NCBI GenBank assembly: GCA_947497295.1
Contig: CANMFU010000001.1
Location: 310,001 to 374,000 of the forward strand
Origin: an uncultured Roseovarius sp.
GTDB lineage: Bacteria; Pseudomonadota; Alphaproteobacteria; Rhodobacterales; Rhodobacteraceae
Direction of reading: 5' to 3'
DNA: 64,000 nucleotides
A program made the translations under genes and the position numbers. Positions 35,528 to 43,921 of the stretch are shown here, in pieces. The notes below the pieces were generated by a model, which searched no databases, had not been told where the DNA came from, and saw only the letters and a list, made by a program, of their open reading frames with translations. How positions within the stretch are numbered: position 1 is the first letter of the stretch; each line of letters starts with the position of its first letter.

Positions 35528-37663
35528 CTACAGGGCGAAACTGCCGAACGGGTAGTAGCGCACCGGATCGCCCTGCCGGATCGTCGCAGCGGCATCGGGC
35601 AATTCGACCAGCCCTTCGGCCCAGCTGATCCCGCTGATCCGGCCGGACCCTTCTGACGCGAACACTTCGGCGCGCCCGTTGCGGATACGCGCGCGCAGAT
35701 ACTCGCGGCGGCCCGGTTTCTTGGATTTTTCAAACGCCGCCGGTACATGGAAAACTTGCGGCTCCTGCCAGCCCGCACCGGCCAGTAGCCCGAGGGCGGG
35801 ACGCGCGAAGATCAGCGTGCAGACCAGTGCCGCAACCGGATTGCCCGGCAAGCCAAACACCGGCGCGCCCTGCCACAGCCCCAAGGCCAGCGGGCGGCCC
35901 GGCTTCAGCGCGATACGCCATTGCTGCATGGCACCAGCCTCGCTCAGCAAGGCCGAGACGTGATCCTCGTCCCCCGCCGATGCGCCGCCCGAAGTCAGTA
36001 TGACATCGGCGCGGCTGGTCGCATCGTCCAGCGCGGCGCGCAGGGCCGTGCGATCATCCGCGATCCGGCCCATGTCGATTGCCTCCATCCCCCATTCGCG
36101 GATCTTGGCCAGCAGCATCGGGCGGTTGGCGTCGAATATCTGGCCGAGGTCGGCAGTGCCGCCTGCCTCAATCAATTCGTCCCCGGTGGAGACGACAGCA
36201 ACGCGCAGGCGTTGAAATACGTCGACCTCGCCAATTCCCGTAGCCGCGAGAAGGGCCAGATCGGCGGGGGTCAGCACGCGGCCTTTGGGCAATAGTTCGG
36301 CGCCTGCATCCACGTCCTCGCCCGCCTTGCGGGTATTGGCGCCGCGTTTTATCCCGGCGCGAAAGGCAACCTGCCCGGCGCCTTGGCGTGTGTCCTCTTC
36401 CAGGATCACGGTATCGACACCGACGGGCACCGCCGCGCCGGTCAGGATGCGGATGGCGTGACCCGGCGGTACCGCCTTGTCGTACGGCACCCCGGCAGCG
36501 GCCCGGCCTGCGACAAGCGGCAGAACCGGATCGCCGGCCGGCAGGCTGTCATAGGCGAAGCCGTAGCCGTCCACCGCCGAATTCGGTGTTGGTGGATTGG
36601 CGCGCTTTGCCAATACGGGCGCCGCCAGAACGCGGCCGCAGGCGTCCGGCACGGCGCAGCGCTCCGGGCGCACCACAGGATGTAACCCGGCGCGCAATGC
36701 GGCCAGCGCGTCATCAACCGGCGTCCAGTCCACGCCTGCGGGCATGGCGAAACAGTCGTCGCGCAGCGGCGGCGGGGCGGGGGGGCGGCCGTCCGTGGCC
36801 AGATCGCTCAGCATTTCATCATGTCCTGTGCCCAATATCCAAGCCTCCTGTTGTGCCTCAACCGGCAGGTCTGTCATCATCGCATTCAGATCCTCGGCCG
36901 ATACCCGCGACAGCGCGCGCGCCAGCAGCGTGACCTGTACCGCGTCGCGGATAGGCGCGGCCGGGTCATTTGCCATCGCGGATTTGACCGCAGGTTCTAT
37001 CAGCCCCGGCCAGATCTCGGCCAGCACGACGGGCGCCCCCTGCCATTCATCGGAAGGCCAGATGGCGACGCCCTGTTGCCTGCGCAATCGGGCCAGCATG
37101 GGCAGACCCATTAACATCTGGCTACCCACGGTCGGCGGGAAACACAGCTGAAAGCAGCTGCTGGCGGCCTTGCTCGCGACATCGCAGGCGCGCTTTTCCG
37201 CAACCTCGTCAAAGCGGATCCCTGCCTTGCGATAGGGGATGCCGGGCCAGCGGTCGGCGTGGGTCTTGCCCCAGAACGGCCCCGGCGCATCGAAACATGC
37301 GTTCATCGCCTCAGCCACGTCAAAGCGGTTGTTCTCGCCCGTCTCGCTATCGGTAATCCGCGCCTCCAGCCAATCCCACAGGTCCAGCGGATCATCGCTG
37401 CCGGTGATCCTCCGTGCGACGCCTTTGGGATAGCCGAAGGGGAAATCAAAGCCTGCCAGCAACCGGCGTCCGGCGGCGCGTTCGCCCGCGATGATCCGCG
37501 CGATGCGCGCCTCGGCCTCGGTGCGTGTGCGGCAGTAGATCGGCGTCTGACAAGTGCCGTCTTGAACAAAGCCCAGCCAGATGGAATCCTTGGAGGGGCG
37601 TGCCGGTGCACGCTTGACCGACGCCGACCAATCGACGACCAGAAAGCTGTCAAAGCCCGTCAC
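35528..37663 (-). CDS. MoeA-type molybdopterin molybdotransferase fused to a DUF429-like N-terminal domain
   Basis: A 711-residue two-part protein. From about residue 310 on is a full MoeA: NSAVDGYGFAY, TGAAVPVGVDTVI, TGGASAGDEDHV-like STSGGASAGDEDH, KPGRPLALG and GLPGNPVAALV. MoeA inserts molybdate into adenylated molybdopterin. The first about 300 residues (FLVVDWSASVKR, AGFDFPFGYPKG, FQLCFPPTVGSQ) resemble a DUF429/RNase-H-like fold and are not part of MoeA. MoeA alone is about 400 residues. The fusion is followed by mobB and mobA with 4-bp overlaps. What the extra domain does is unknown; a ligase or nuclease-type activity in cofactor work is possible. Confidence 0.85.
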   Translation of the reverse strand: MTGFDSFLVVDWSASVKRAPARPSKDSIWLGFVQDGTCQTPIYCRTRTEAEARIARIIAGERAAGRRLLAGFDFPFGYPKGVARRITGSDDPLDLWDWLEARITDSETGENNRFDVAEAMNACFDAPGPFWGKTHADRWPGIPYRKAGIRFDEVAEKRACDVASKAASSCFQLCFPPTVGSQMLMGLPMLARLRRQQGVAIWPSDEWQGAPVVLAEIWPGLIEPAVKSAMANDPAAPIRDAVQVTLLARALSRVSAEDLNAMMTDLPVEAQQEAWILGTGHDEMLSDLATDGRPPAPPPLRDDCFAMPAGVDWTPVDDALAALRAGLHPVVRPERCAVPDACGRVLAAPVLAKRANPPTPNSAVDGYGFAYDSLPAGDPVLPLVAGRAAAGVPYDKAVPPGHAIRILTGAAVPVGVDTVILEEDTRQGAGQVAFRAGIKRGANTRKAGEDVDAGAELLPKGRVLTPADLALLAATGIGEVDVFQRLRVAVVSTGDELIEAGGTADLGQIFDANRPMLLAKIREWGMEAIDMGRIADDRTALRAALDDATSRADVILTSGGASAGDEDHVSALLSEAGAMQQWRIALKPGRPLALGLWQGAPVFGLPGNPVAALVCTLIFARPALGLLAGAGWQEPQVFHVPAAFEKSKKPGRREYLRARIRNGRAEVFASEGSGRISGISWAEGLVELPDAAATIRQGDPVRYYPFGSFAL

Positions 37664-38163
37664 AGGCCCAGCTCGTGCAGGATGAAATCTGCGATGGCGG
37701 ATGTGTCGTTCAGGTCCAGCACCGGCTGGTTCACCAGCGACGCGACATCGGCTGGAATGTCGGCGGCGATGGCCCGGATGGTGGGATCACCCGGCGCGAT
37801 CAGGGTGTTGGCGGCCTCGCTGCGCCATGCCTCGATCTTGGGGTGTCCCTCGCGTTTGTAGCCTTCGATCAGGACCAGATCGACGGGCGTCAGGCGCGCC
37901 AGCAGATCTGCCAGCGGCGGCTCGGGGGCGCCGCGCAACTCCTGCATCAGAGCGACGCGATTGCCCGAGACCAGAAGCACCTCACTCGCGCCGGCCTCGC
38001 GGTGGCGATAGCTGTCGCGCCCGGGCTGGTCGACGTCAAAGCTGTGATGGGCGTGTTTCACGGTCGAGACGGTCAGACCGCGCCCGGTGATCTCGGCCAC
38101 GAGACGCTCCATCAGGCCCGTCTTGCCGGCGTTTTTCCAGCCGGTGACGCCGTATATTTTCAT
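37660..38163 (-). CDS. mobB: Molybdopterin-guanine dinucleotide biosynthesis adaptor MobB
   Basis: A 167-residue P-loop GTPase with Walker A GWKNAGKTGLM (near residue 8), a VKHAHHSFDVDQPGRDSYRH segment, and LVLIEGYKREGHPKIE typical of MobB. It assists MobA in guanylating molybdopterin. The ATG at 38163 was chosen because the P-loop lies at once behind it. It overlaps both neighbours by 4 bp, so moeA-fusion, mobB and mobA form one unit with mobA first. Confidence 0.93.
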   Translation of the reverse strand: MKIYGVTGWKNAGKTGLMERLVAEITGRGLTVSTVKHAHHSFDVDQPGRDSYRHREAGASEVLLVSGNRVALMQELRGAPEPPLADLLARLTPVDLVLIEGYKREGHPKIEAWRSEAANTLIAPGDPTIRAIAADIPADVASLVNQPVLDLNDTSAIADFILHELGL

Positions 38164-38762
38164 ACCTGCGCCCCCTCTATGGCCTGCGCGCGGGCCAGAT
38201 CCTCGGGTGTGTTGACGTTGAAGAAGGGATCGCCCGCATCGTTGAACATCGCTGTGGCCGCACCATGCGTGTCGGTCCATTGCACGACCTTGCGCAACCC
38301 GCCTTCCAGCGCTGCGCGCAGATCGTGGCGCAGGGCGACCGGCCAAAGGCCAAAGGTGGGGTGGCGCCCGTCGGGCGTGGCCGCCAATGCCAGCGGCGCC
38401 TCCATCCCCTCGGCAGCCAGAAGCAGCCGCGCGGCCAGATCGCAGGGGAAGAACGGCGTATCGGCGGCGACGGAAACGATCGTTTCCGCGCCCTCCTCAG
38501 CCGCCCATTCCAGCCCCGCCAGAACGCCCGCCAAGGGGCCGACAAAGCCGTCGACCGGGTCGGCCAGTACAGGCAGGCCAAAGCGGGCAAAGCGCGCAGG
38601 ATCGCCATTGGCATTGATCGCGGTCGCGGCGACCTGCGGCGCGATGCGGTCCAGTACATGATCCAGCAGCGTGGCACCCCCCAGCGGCAGCAGGCCTTTG
38701 TCGCCACCGCCCATGCGCGTGGCGAGACCGCCGGCGAGGATGATGGCATAGGGCTGTTTCAT
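38160..38762 (-). CDS. mobA: Molybdenum cofactor guanylyltransferase MobA
   Basis: A 200-residue nucleotidyltransferase that makes bis-MGD from molybdopterin and GTP. The N-terminal AIILAGGLATRMGGGDKGLLPLGG holds the GTP-binding LAGGxxxRMGxDK motif; VAADTPFFP holds the metal Asp. The ATG at 38762 follows GAGG at 8 nt. It is the first gene of the mobA-mobB-moeA unit, with fdhD upstream on the same strand. Confidence 0.94.
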   Translation of the reverse strand: MKQPYAIILAGGLATRMGGGDKGLLPLGGATLLDHVLDRIAPQVAATAINANGDPARFARFGLPVLADPVDGFVGPLAGVLAGLEWAAEEGAETIVSVAADTPFFPCDLAARLLLAAEGMEAPLALAATPDGRHPTFGLWPVALRHDLRAALEGGLRKVVQWTDTHGAATAMFNDAGDPFFNVNTPEDLARAQAIEGAQV

Positions 38763-38834
38763 GTCGGTATCCTCGCTGGCGCGGTCTTTGGCGGTCGGCA
38801 TCGTCTTAGTGTTTCAGCGTGTCGCGGGCAAGGA

Positions 38835-39725
38835 TCAGGCACCCGCCCCCTTGCGCCGGTGTTTGCTGTCTTCATCGGCCACTGCCGCCGGATCGGCGTC
38901 GCGGATCAGCCTTTCCTCCCCCGCGAGGCAGACAAAACGTCGCCCGCGCAGCCGCCCGATCAGCGTCAGGCCGACCGCTTGGGCGATCTCGACCCCCCAT
39001 GCGGTAAAGCCCGAGCGCGAGGCGAGGATGGGGATGCCCATCAGTGCGGTTTTTATCACCATTTCCGACGTCAGCCGCCCGGTGGTATAGAGCATCTTGC
39101 CTTCCGGCCCGACACCCTCGGACAGCATCCAGCCGGCGATCTTGTCGACGGCGTTATGGCGTCCGACATCCTCCATATAGACCAGCGGGCGCGCGCCTTC
39201 GCACAGGACCGTGCCATGGATCGCCCCGGCGGTCAGGTAGAGCGACGGTGTCGTGTTGATGACATGCGCCAGCGCGTAAAGGTGGGAGGTGCGCAGGCTG
39301 GCGTCGGGCAGGGTGACGCCTTCCAGCCCCTCCATCATGTCGCCAAAGACGGTGCCGACGGCGCAACCGCTGGTGCGGGTCTTTTTCTTCAGCTTGTCCT
39401 CGTAGGTTGTCTGCCCGTCGGTGCGCACGACCACGGTTTCCAGCTCGTCATCGTAATCGACGCGCAGGACGTTTTCGCCATCTTTCAGCATGCCCTGATT
39501 GCGCAGGAATCCCAGCGCCAGATATTCGGGGTAGTCGCCGATGGTCATGGCGGTGACGATCTCCTGCGCGTTCAGGAATATGGTCAGGGGTCGTTCCTCG
39601 ACCACGTTGACGGTCTGATGGGCGCCTGTCTGGTCGGTGCCGGTGACGGCGCGCGTCAGGCCCGGCGCATCCGGCGCGGGGGCGATTATATAGGGGCTGT
39701 CGTTGTCCATGCGGGGCAATTGCAT
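38835..39725 (-). CDS. fdhD: Formate dehydrogenase accessory sulfurtransferase FdhD
   Basis: A 296-residue FdhD: VEERPLTIFLNAQEIVTAM, the Cys-bearing loop GCAVGTVFGD, EDVGRHNAVDKIAG and TTGRLTSEMVIKTA are family landmarks. FdhD transfers sulfur from IscS to the Mo cofactor and is needed for active formate dehydrogenase. The classic C-x2-C loop here has one Cys only (SGCAVG), as in other alphaproteobacteria. The start is uncertain: ATG 39725 directly abuts AGGAG, and TTG 39719 is better spaced. It precedes mobA by 72 bp. No formate dehydrogenase gene is present in this window. Confidence 0.9.
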   Translation of the reverse strand: MQLPRMDNDSPYIIAPAPDAPGLTRAVTGTDQTGAHQTVNVVEERPLTIFLNAQEIVTAMTIGDYPEYLALGFLRNQGMLKDGENVLRVDYDDELETVVVRTDGQTTYEDKLKKKTRTSGCAVGTVFGDMMEGLEGVTLPDASLRTSHLYALAHVINTTPSLYLTAGAIHGTVLCEGARPLVYMEDVGRHNAVDKIAGWMLSEGVGPEGKMLYTTGRLTSEMVIKTALMGIPILASRSGFTAWGVEIAQAVGLTLIGRLRGRRFVCLAGEERLIRDADPAAVADEDSKHRRKGAGA

Positions 39726-39783
39726 CTCCTGACGGGTGCCGGTAGGCAGCAGGTCATTCCCATCCTTGTTGGCGTGTATCCGA

Positions 39784-40503
39784 ATGACCACTGAGACCAC
39801 CAAATCGACCTACTGGCAAGGCGTGCGCGCCGGCGCGCCGTTCATTCTGGTGCTGGTGCCGTTTTCGATGCTGTTCGGCGTCGTTGCGACTGAGGCCGGT
39901 CTGAACCTGCTTGAGACGTTTTCCTTTTCGCTGCTGGTGGTTGCCGGCGCGGCGCAGTTCACGGCGATCCAGCTTTTGTCGGAGCATGCGCCGGTGATCA
40001 TCGTGTGCGTCACGGCGCTGGCCGTCAACCTGCGCATGGCGATGTATTCGGCCTCCCTGACGCCGCATCTGGGCCGTGCGCCTTTGGGCAAGCGGGCGCT
40101 CGTGGCTTACCTGATGGTCGATCAGGCCTATGCCTGCGCGATCCTGGCCTATGAGAAAAACCCTGGCTGGAGCATTCCGCAAAAGCTGGCCTTTTATTTT
40201 GGCGCGATCACGCCGCTGATACCGCTATGGCTGATCTTTACGGTGGTTGGCGCGGTGGTGGGCAGTGCGATCCCGCCGGAATTCGCGCTGGATTTTGCGG
40301 TGCCGATCACGTTTCTTGCAATGATCGCGCCGATGCTGCGCAGTGCGGCGCATGTGGCGGCGGCGCTGGTGGCGATCGCGGTTTCCCTGTCGCTGGCATT
40401 CATCCCCTACAGTCTGGGGCTGCTGGTTGCGGGCGCGGCCGGGATGATCGCGGGCGCACAAGTGGAACTGATGATGTCGCGCCGCGTGGAGGCAGGATTG
40501 TGA
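39784..40503 (+). CDS. azlC: AzlC family branched-chain amino acid exporter, large subunit
   Basis: A 239-residue membrane protein with seven or so helices. GVRAGAPFILVLVPFSMLFGVVATEAG, GAAQFTAIQLL and NLRMAMYSASLTPHL are AzlC marks. AzlCD exports branched-chain amino acids. The ATG lies 58 bp from the divergent fdhD start. Its stop overlaps the azlD start. Confidence 0.93.
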   Translation: MTTETTKSTYWQGVRAGAPFILVLVPFSMLFGVVATEAGLNLLETFSFSLLVVAGAAQFTAIQLLSEHAPVIIVCVTALAVNLRMAMYSASLTPHLGRAPLGKRALVAYLMVDQAYACAILAYEKNPGWSIPQKLAFYFGAITPLIPLWLIFTVVGAVVGSAIPPEFALDFAVPITFLAMIAPMLRSAAHVAAALVAIAVSLSLAFIPYSLGLLVAGAAGMIAGAQVELMMSRRVEAGL

Positions 40504-40832
40504 GGGATATTGCAACGCTCGATATCTGGATCGTGATCGCTGTCCTTGGATTGGGCAGTTTTGGCCTGCGGTTCGTCTTTCTAGGGTTGATCGGGGACCG
40601 ACCGATGCCGCCTTGGGTGCTGCGGCATCTGCGCTATACCGCGGTGGCCGTTCTGCCGGCGCTTGTGGCGCCCATGGTGGTGTGGCCCCCAGCCACGGGC
40701 GGCACGCTGGATGCGGCAAGGTTGACGGCCGCCTGCGTGACAATCATCGCTGGGCTGATCACACGCAACGTGCTGGCGGCGATCATAATGGGCGCCGGGG
40801 CGCTTTATATTATGTTGTATATGGTGGGGTAG
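40500..40832 (+). CDS. azlD: AzlD family small transport subunit
   Basis: A 110-residue protein with four helices and the AzlD landmark PPWVLRHLRYTAVAVLPAL, plus LITRNVLAAIIMGAGAL. The start is a GTG at 40500 that overlaps the azlC stop (GTGA). It forms the exporter with AzlC. Length is normal for the family. Confidence 0.93.
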   Translation: MRDIATLDIWIVIAVLGLGSFGLRFVFLGLIGDRPMPPWVLRHLRYTAVAVLPALVAPMVVWPPATGGTLDAARLTAACVTIIAGLITRNVLAAIIMGAGALYIMLYMVG

Positions 40833-41222
40833 GTCCGGTGACCGGCGGGGCACCATGGATGTACGTCTTCGGCGGGCGTGTTTTCACAAAAAAGCTACTG
40901 ATTAAGGCTGGTCGTTACACAAGGGCCGCTGTTTGGGCACAGCCGTGTGCGGTAAACGGCCCTTTTGATTTGATGTGCTAGGGGCGACCAGAAATACCCA
41001 GCCGACGATCAAGGGCCCTGCGGTACGGTATTCAGGCAGCGCACTATGAGTTCGGTCCGCTTTTCCTCATGGCCACCAAGCTCCGAAGGCTTTTCGAGAG
41101 CTTTTGAGTGTCTACCGTGCAGACGTGCTGAGGACTGCTGATCATTCCGCGTCTATCTGAAGAATTTACTGAAAGGGGCGCAGCCTGCGCCGCGCCCTTC
41201 TTGCCGCATGCAGCCGCCGTGT
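40833..41222. other. Intergenic stretch between azlD and pckA
   Basis: 390 bases. It holds the terminator noted above. Near 41174-41202 lies GGGGCGCAGCCTGCGCCGCGCCC, which on the minus strand forms a possible terminator for pckA (GGGCGC...GCGCCC then CTTT). A short plus frame ending near 41106 (FGPLFLMATKLRRLFESF) reads like protein but has no start. No gene is supported. Confidence 0.5.
40921..40966. terminator. Branched terminator-like hairpin after azlD
   Basis: AAGGGCCG (40921-40928) pairs with CGGCCCTT (40957-40964). An inner hairpin GCACA-GCCG-TGTGC sits between them. A short T-run follows. It lies about 90 bp after azlD on the plus strand, so termination of azlCD is likely. Confidence 0.55.
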
Positions 41223-42821
41223 TCACTTGATGGCGGCGGCTTTTACGTCTTCATCGATATGGGGCATGTACTGCTCAAAGTTCTCGGCAAACATCTTGAC
41301 CAGCTTTGCTGCCTGACGGTCATAACTGTCGGGCTTGTCCCATGTGCGGCGCGGGTCCAGCAGCACGTTGGGAACGCCAGGCGCATCGACAGGCACGTCG
41401 AATCCGAAATTGGTATCTGTGCGGAACTTCACACCGCTGAGCGATCCGTCCAGGGCGGCGGTCAAAAGGGCGCGGGTGGCCTTGATCGGCATCCGCGATC
41501 CGGTACCATAGGCTCCCCCCGTCCAGCCGGTGTTGACCAGCCAGCAGGTTGCACCATGTTTGGCGATCTTGGCGCGCAGCAGGTTACCGTAAACTTCGGG
41601 GCGGCGCGGCATGAAGGGGGCGCCGAAGCAGGTCGAGAAGGTCGGCTCGGGTTCGGTCACGCCGCGTTCGGTGCCGGCCACCTTGGAGGTGAAACCCGAC
41701 AGGAAGTGATACATCGCCTGCGCCGGGGTCAACCGCGCGATGGGCGGCAGCACGCCGAACGCATCGCAGGTCAGCATGATGATGTTCTTGGGATGCCCGC
41801 CCATGGCCGTTTCGCTGGCGTTCGAGATGTATTCCAGCGGGTAGGCGCATCGCATGTTCGCGGTAAGTGAATCGTCTTCAAAATCCAGCTCGCGGGAGTT
41901 TTCGTCGTAAACCATGTTCTCGATCACGGTGCCGAATTTGCTGGTGGTCGCGTAAATTTCCGGCTCGGCCTCGGGGTTGAGGTGGATCGTTTTGGCATAG
42001 CAGCCGCCCTCGAAATTGAAGGTGCCGCGGTCCGACCAGCCGTGTTCGTCGTCCCCGATCAAGGTGCGATCCGGATCGGCCGACAGGGTCGTTTTACCAG
42101 TGCCGGACAGTCCAAAGAAGATGGCGGTATCGACCGGATTTCCTTTGGCGTGATTGGCAGAGCAATGCATCGGCATGATGTCTTTTGCAGGCAGCAGATA
42201 GTTCAGCAGCGAGAAAACGGATTTTTTGTTCTCGCCCGCGTATTCCGTGCCGCCGATCAGGATGATCTTGCGGTCGAAATTCAGGGCGATCACTGTCTCG
42301 GAGCGGCAGTCATGCTTTTTCGGGTCGGCCTGAAAACCGGGGCAGTTGATGACGGTGAAATCCGCGATGAAGTGATCCAGCGCGTCACGCTCGGGGCGGC
42401 GCAGAAGGTGGCGGATGAACAGGCCATGCCACGCCAGTTCGGTCACCATGCGCACCTTGATCGCGTGGGCCGGATCGGCGCCGCCGATGAGATCCTGCAC
42501 ATAATATGTGCCACCCGCCATGTAAGCGACCATATCGTCATAGAGCGCGTCGAAGCCTTCGGGCGACATCGCACCGTTGTTTTCCCACCAGATACTGTCT
42601 TCGACACTGGGCGTTTTGACCACATGCTTGTCTTGCGGCGAGCGGCCTGTGAACTTGCCGGTCGATACCAAAAAGGCGCCGCCGCGGCCCAACTGACCTT
42701 CGCCGTTCTTCAGTGCGGCCTCGATCAGGGCCGGTTCGATCAGGTTGTAATGCACGTCACCAAGCCCCGTGATCCCTTGATCCTCAAGGCGGAATTTCGG
42801 GTTTACCCGTCCCAATGTCAT
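41223..42821 (-). CDS. pckA: Phosphoenolpyruvate carboxykinase (ATP)
   Basis: A 532-residue ATP-dependent PEPCK that makes phosphoenolpyruvate from oxaloacetate for gluconeogenesis. TGRSPQDK, the P-loop [13 protein letters not shown] and [11 protein letters not shown] are its nucleotide and metal motifs. GGAGAG lies 8 nt before the ATG at 42821. It is divergent from chvI, the standard Rhodobacterales/Rhizobiales order. Two copies of GTTAGCGCAA in the upstream gap may be regulator sites. Confidence 0.97.
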   Translation of the reverse strand: MTLGRVNPKFRLEDQGITGLGDVHYNLIEPALIEAALKNGEGQLGRGGAFLVSTGKFTGRSPQDKHVVKTPSVEDSIWWENNGAMSPEGFDALYDDMVAYMAGGTYYVQDLIGGADPAHAIKVRMVTELAWHGLFIRHLLRRPERDALDHFIADFTVINCPGFQADPKKHDCRSETVIALNFDRKIILIGGTEYAGENKKSVFSLLNYLLPAKDIMPMHCSANHAKGNPVDTAIFFGLSGTGKTTLSADPDRTLIGDDEHGWSDRGTFNFEGGCYAKTIHLNPEAEPEIYATTSKFGTVIENMVYDENSRELDFEDDSLTANMRCAYPLEYISNASETAMGGHPKNIIMLTCDAFGVLPPIARLTPAQAMYHFLSGFTSKVAGTERGVTEPEPTFSTCFGAPFMPRRPEVYGNLLRAKIAKHGATCWLVNTGWTGGAYGTGSRMPIKATRALLTAALDGSLSGVKFRTDTNFGFDVPVDAPGVPNVLLDPRRTWDKPDSYDRQAAKLVKMFAENFEQYMPHIDEDVKAAAIK

Positions 42822-43214
42822 GACAATCGCTCTCCAAATACTGGTCATTGCCGGCCTTTTGGCCTCAATAGGCATGTGCCGGGTGTCGACGCACAGCACG
42901 GCGATCCGACCTCGGTACGCCGGGGTCATAGCACGCCGATTTATGGAATGAACAGATCGCTTTGCTGCGGTTAGCGCAACCAATCTGGCGTTAGCGCAAT
43001 CACCGACGGCAGGCACGCCACGGACGGCAAAAGACTGCCCAGAGGCGGTGGGCTGTGCAAAAAAGTGAGTCATATTAGCCATTGGTTATGGAAATCAGTC
43101 CCAAATAGGGGGGCGGTGCTGGGTGATTCGCGAAAGGGGATTGATCGGAAAACAAGAACGAAGACATATTTATGAAAAAAATCAGGCAACCTGAGCAGTA
43201 CAAGGAATGAAGAC
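42822..43214. promoter_or_regulatory. Divergent pckA/chvI control region with repeated GTTAGCGCAA
   Basis: 393 bases without a gene. GTTAGCGCAA occurs at 42970-42979 and 42990-42999, 20 bp apart (two helical turns) and followed by CCA or TCA. The motif resembles a half of the TTAGCGCTAA palindromes bound by LacI-type central-carbon regulators in alphaproteobacteria. Such a regulator would fit pckA. The rest shows nothing certain. Confidence 0.4.
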
Positions 43215-43919
43215 ATGTCCAAAATCGCCCTGGTGGACGATGACAGGAATATTCTGACATCCGTATCGATGACCCTCGAGGCCGAAGGGTTCGAGGTGGA
43301 CACTTATAATGACGGCCAGCAGGCCCTTGACGCCTTTGCGAAAAAGCTGCCGGATATGGCCGTTCTGGATATCAAGATGCCACGTATGGATGGCATGGAT
43401 CTGTTGCAGCGTCTGCGCCTGAAATCGCAGATGCCGGTGATTTTCCTGACCTCTAAAGATGATGAGATTGACGAGGTTCTGGGCCTGCGGATGGGTGCGG
43501 ATGACTACGTCAAAAAGCCGTTTTCTCAGCGCCTTTTGGTTGAGCGTATCCGCTCGCTGCTGCGTAGGCAGGACGCGCTGGAAGGAATTGCCGCGCCTGC
43601 CGAAGTTGAAGAGGGCAAGGTGATCGAGCGTGGCGATCTACGGATGGACCCGCTGCGCCATGCTGTGGGCTGGAAGGGAAAGGACGTGTCGCTGACAGTC
43701 ACAGAATTTCTACTGCTTCAGGCGCTGGCGCAGCGCCCCGGTTTTGTCAAAAGCCGCGATCAACTGATGGACGTGGCTTACGACGAACAGGTATATGTCG
43801 ATGATCGCACGATCGACAGTCATATCAAGCGGCTGCGCAAGAAGCTGCGCCAGGTTGATCCGGAGTTTTCGGCAATTGAGACGCTTTACGGCATCGGCTA
43901 CAGATATAACGAAGAATAA
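43215..43919 (+). CDS. chvI: Response regulator ChvI
   Basis: A 234-residue OmpR-family regulator. The receiver has the D8-D9-D10 acidic pocket, phospho-acceptor D52 ([12 protein letters not shown]) and the Lys in DDYVKKPF. The C-terminal winged helix holds [20 protein letters not shown] and [16 protein letters not shown]. ChvI with ChvG controls envelope, acid and host-related responses in alphaproteobacteria. The ATG follows AAGGAATGAAGAC. chvG follows at 2 bp; pckA is divergent, as in relatives. Confidence 0.96.
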   Translation: MSKIALVDDDRNILTSVSMTLEAEGFEVDTYNDGQQALDAFAKKLPDMAVLDIKMPRMDGMDLLQRLRLKSQMPVIFLTSKDDEIDEVLGLRMGADDYVKKPFSQRLLVERIRSLLRRQDALEGIAAPAEVEEGKVIERGDLRMDPLRHAVGWKGKDVSLTVTEFLLLQALAQRPGFVKSRDQLMDVAYDEQVYVDDRTIDSHIKRLRKKLRQVDPEFSAIETLYGIGYRYNEE

Positions 43920-43921
43920 TC

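Noticed and set aside
38265..39794. Plus-strand frame of 509 codons
   Set aside because: Antisense to mobA and fdhD, which carry clear family motifs.
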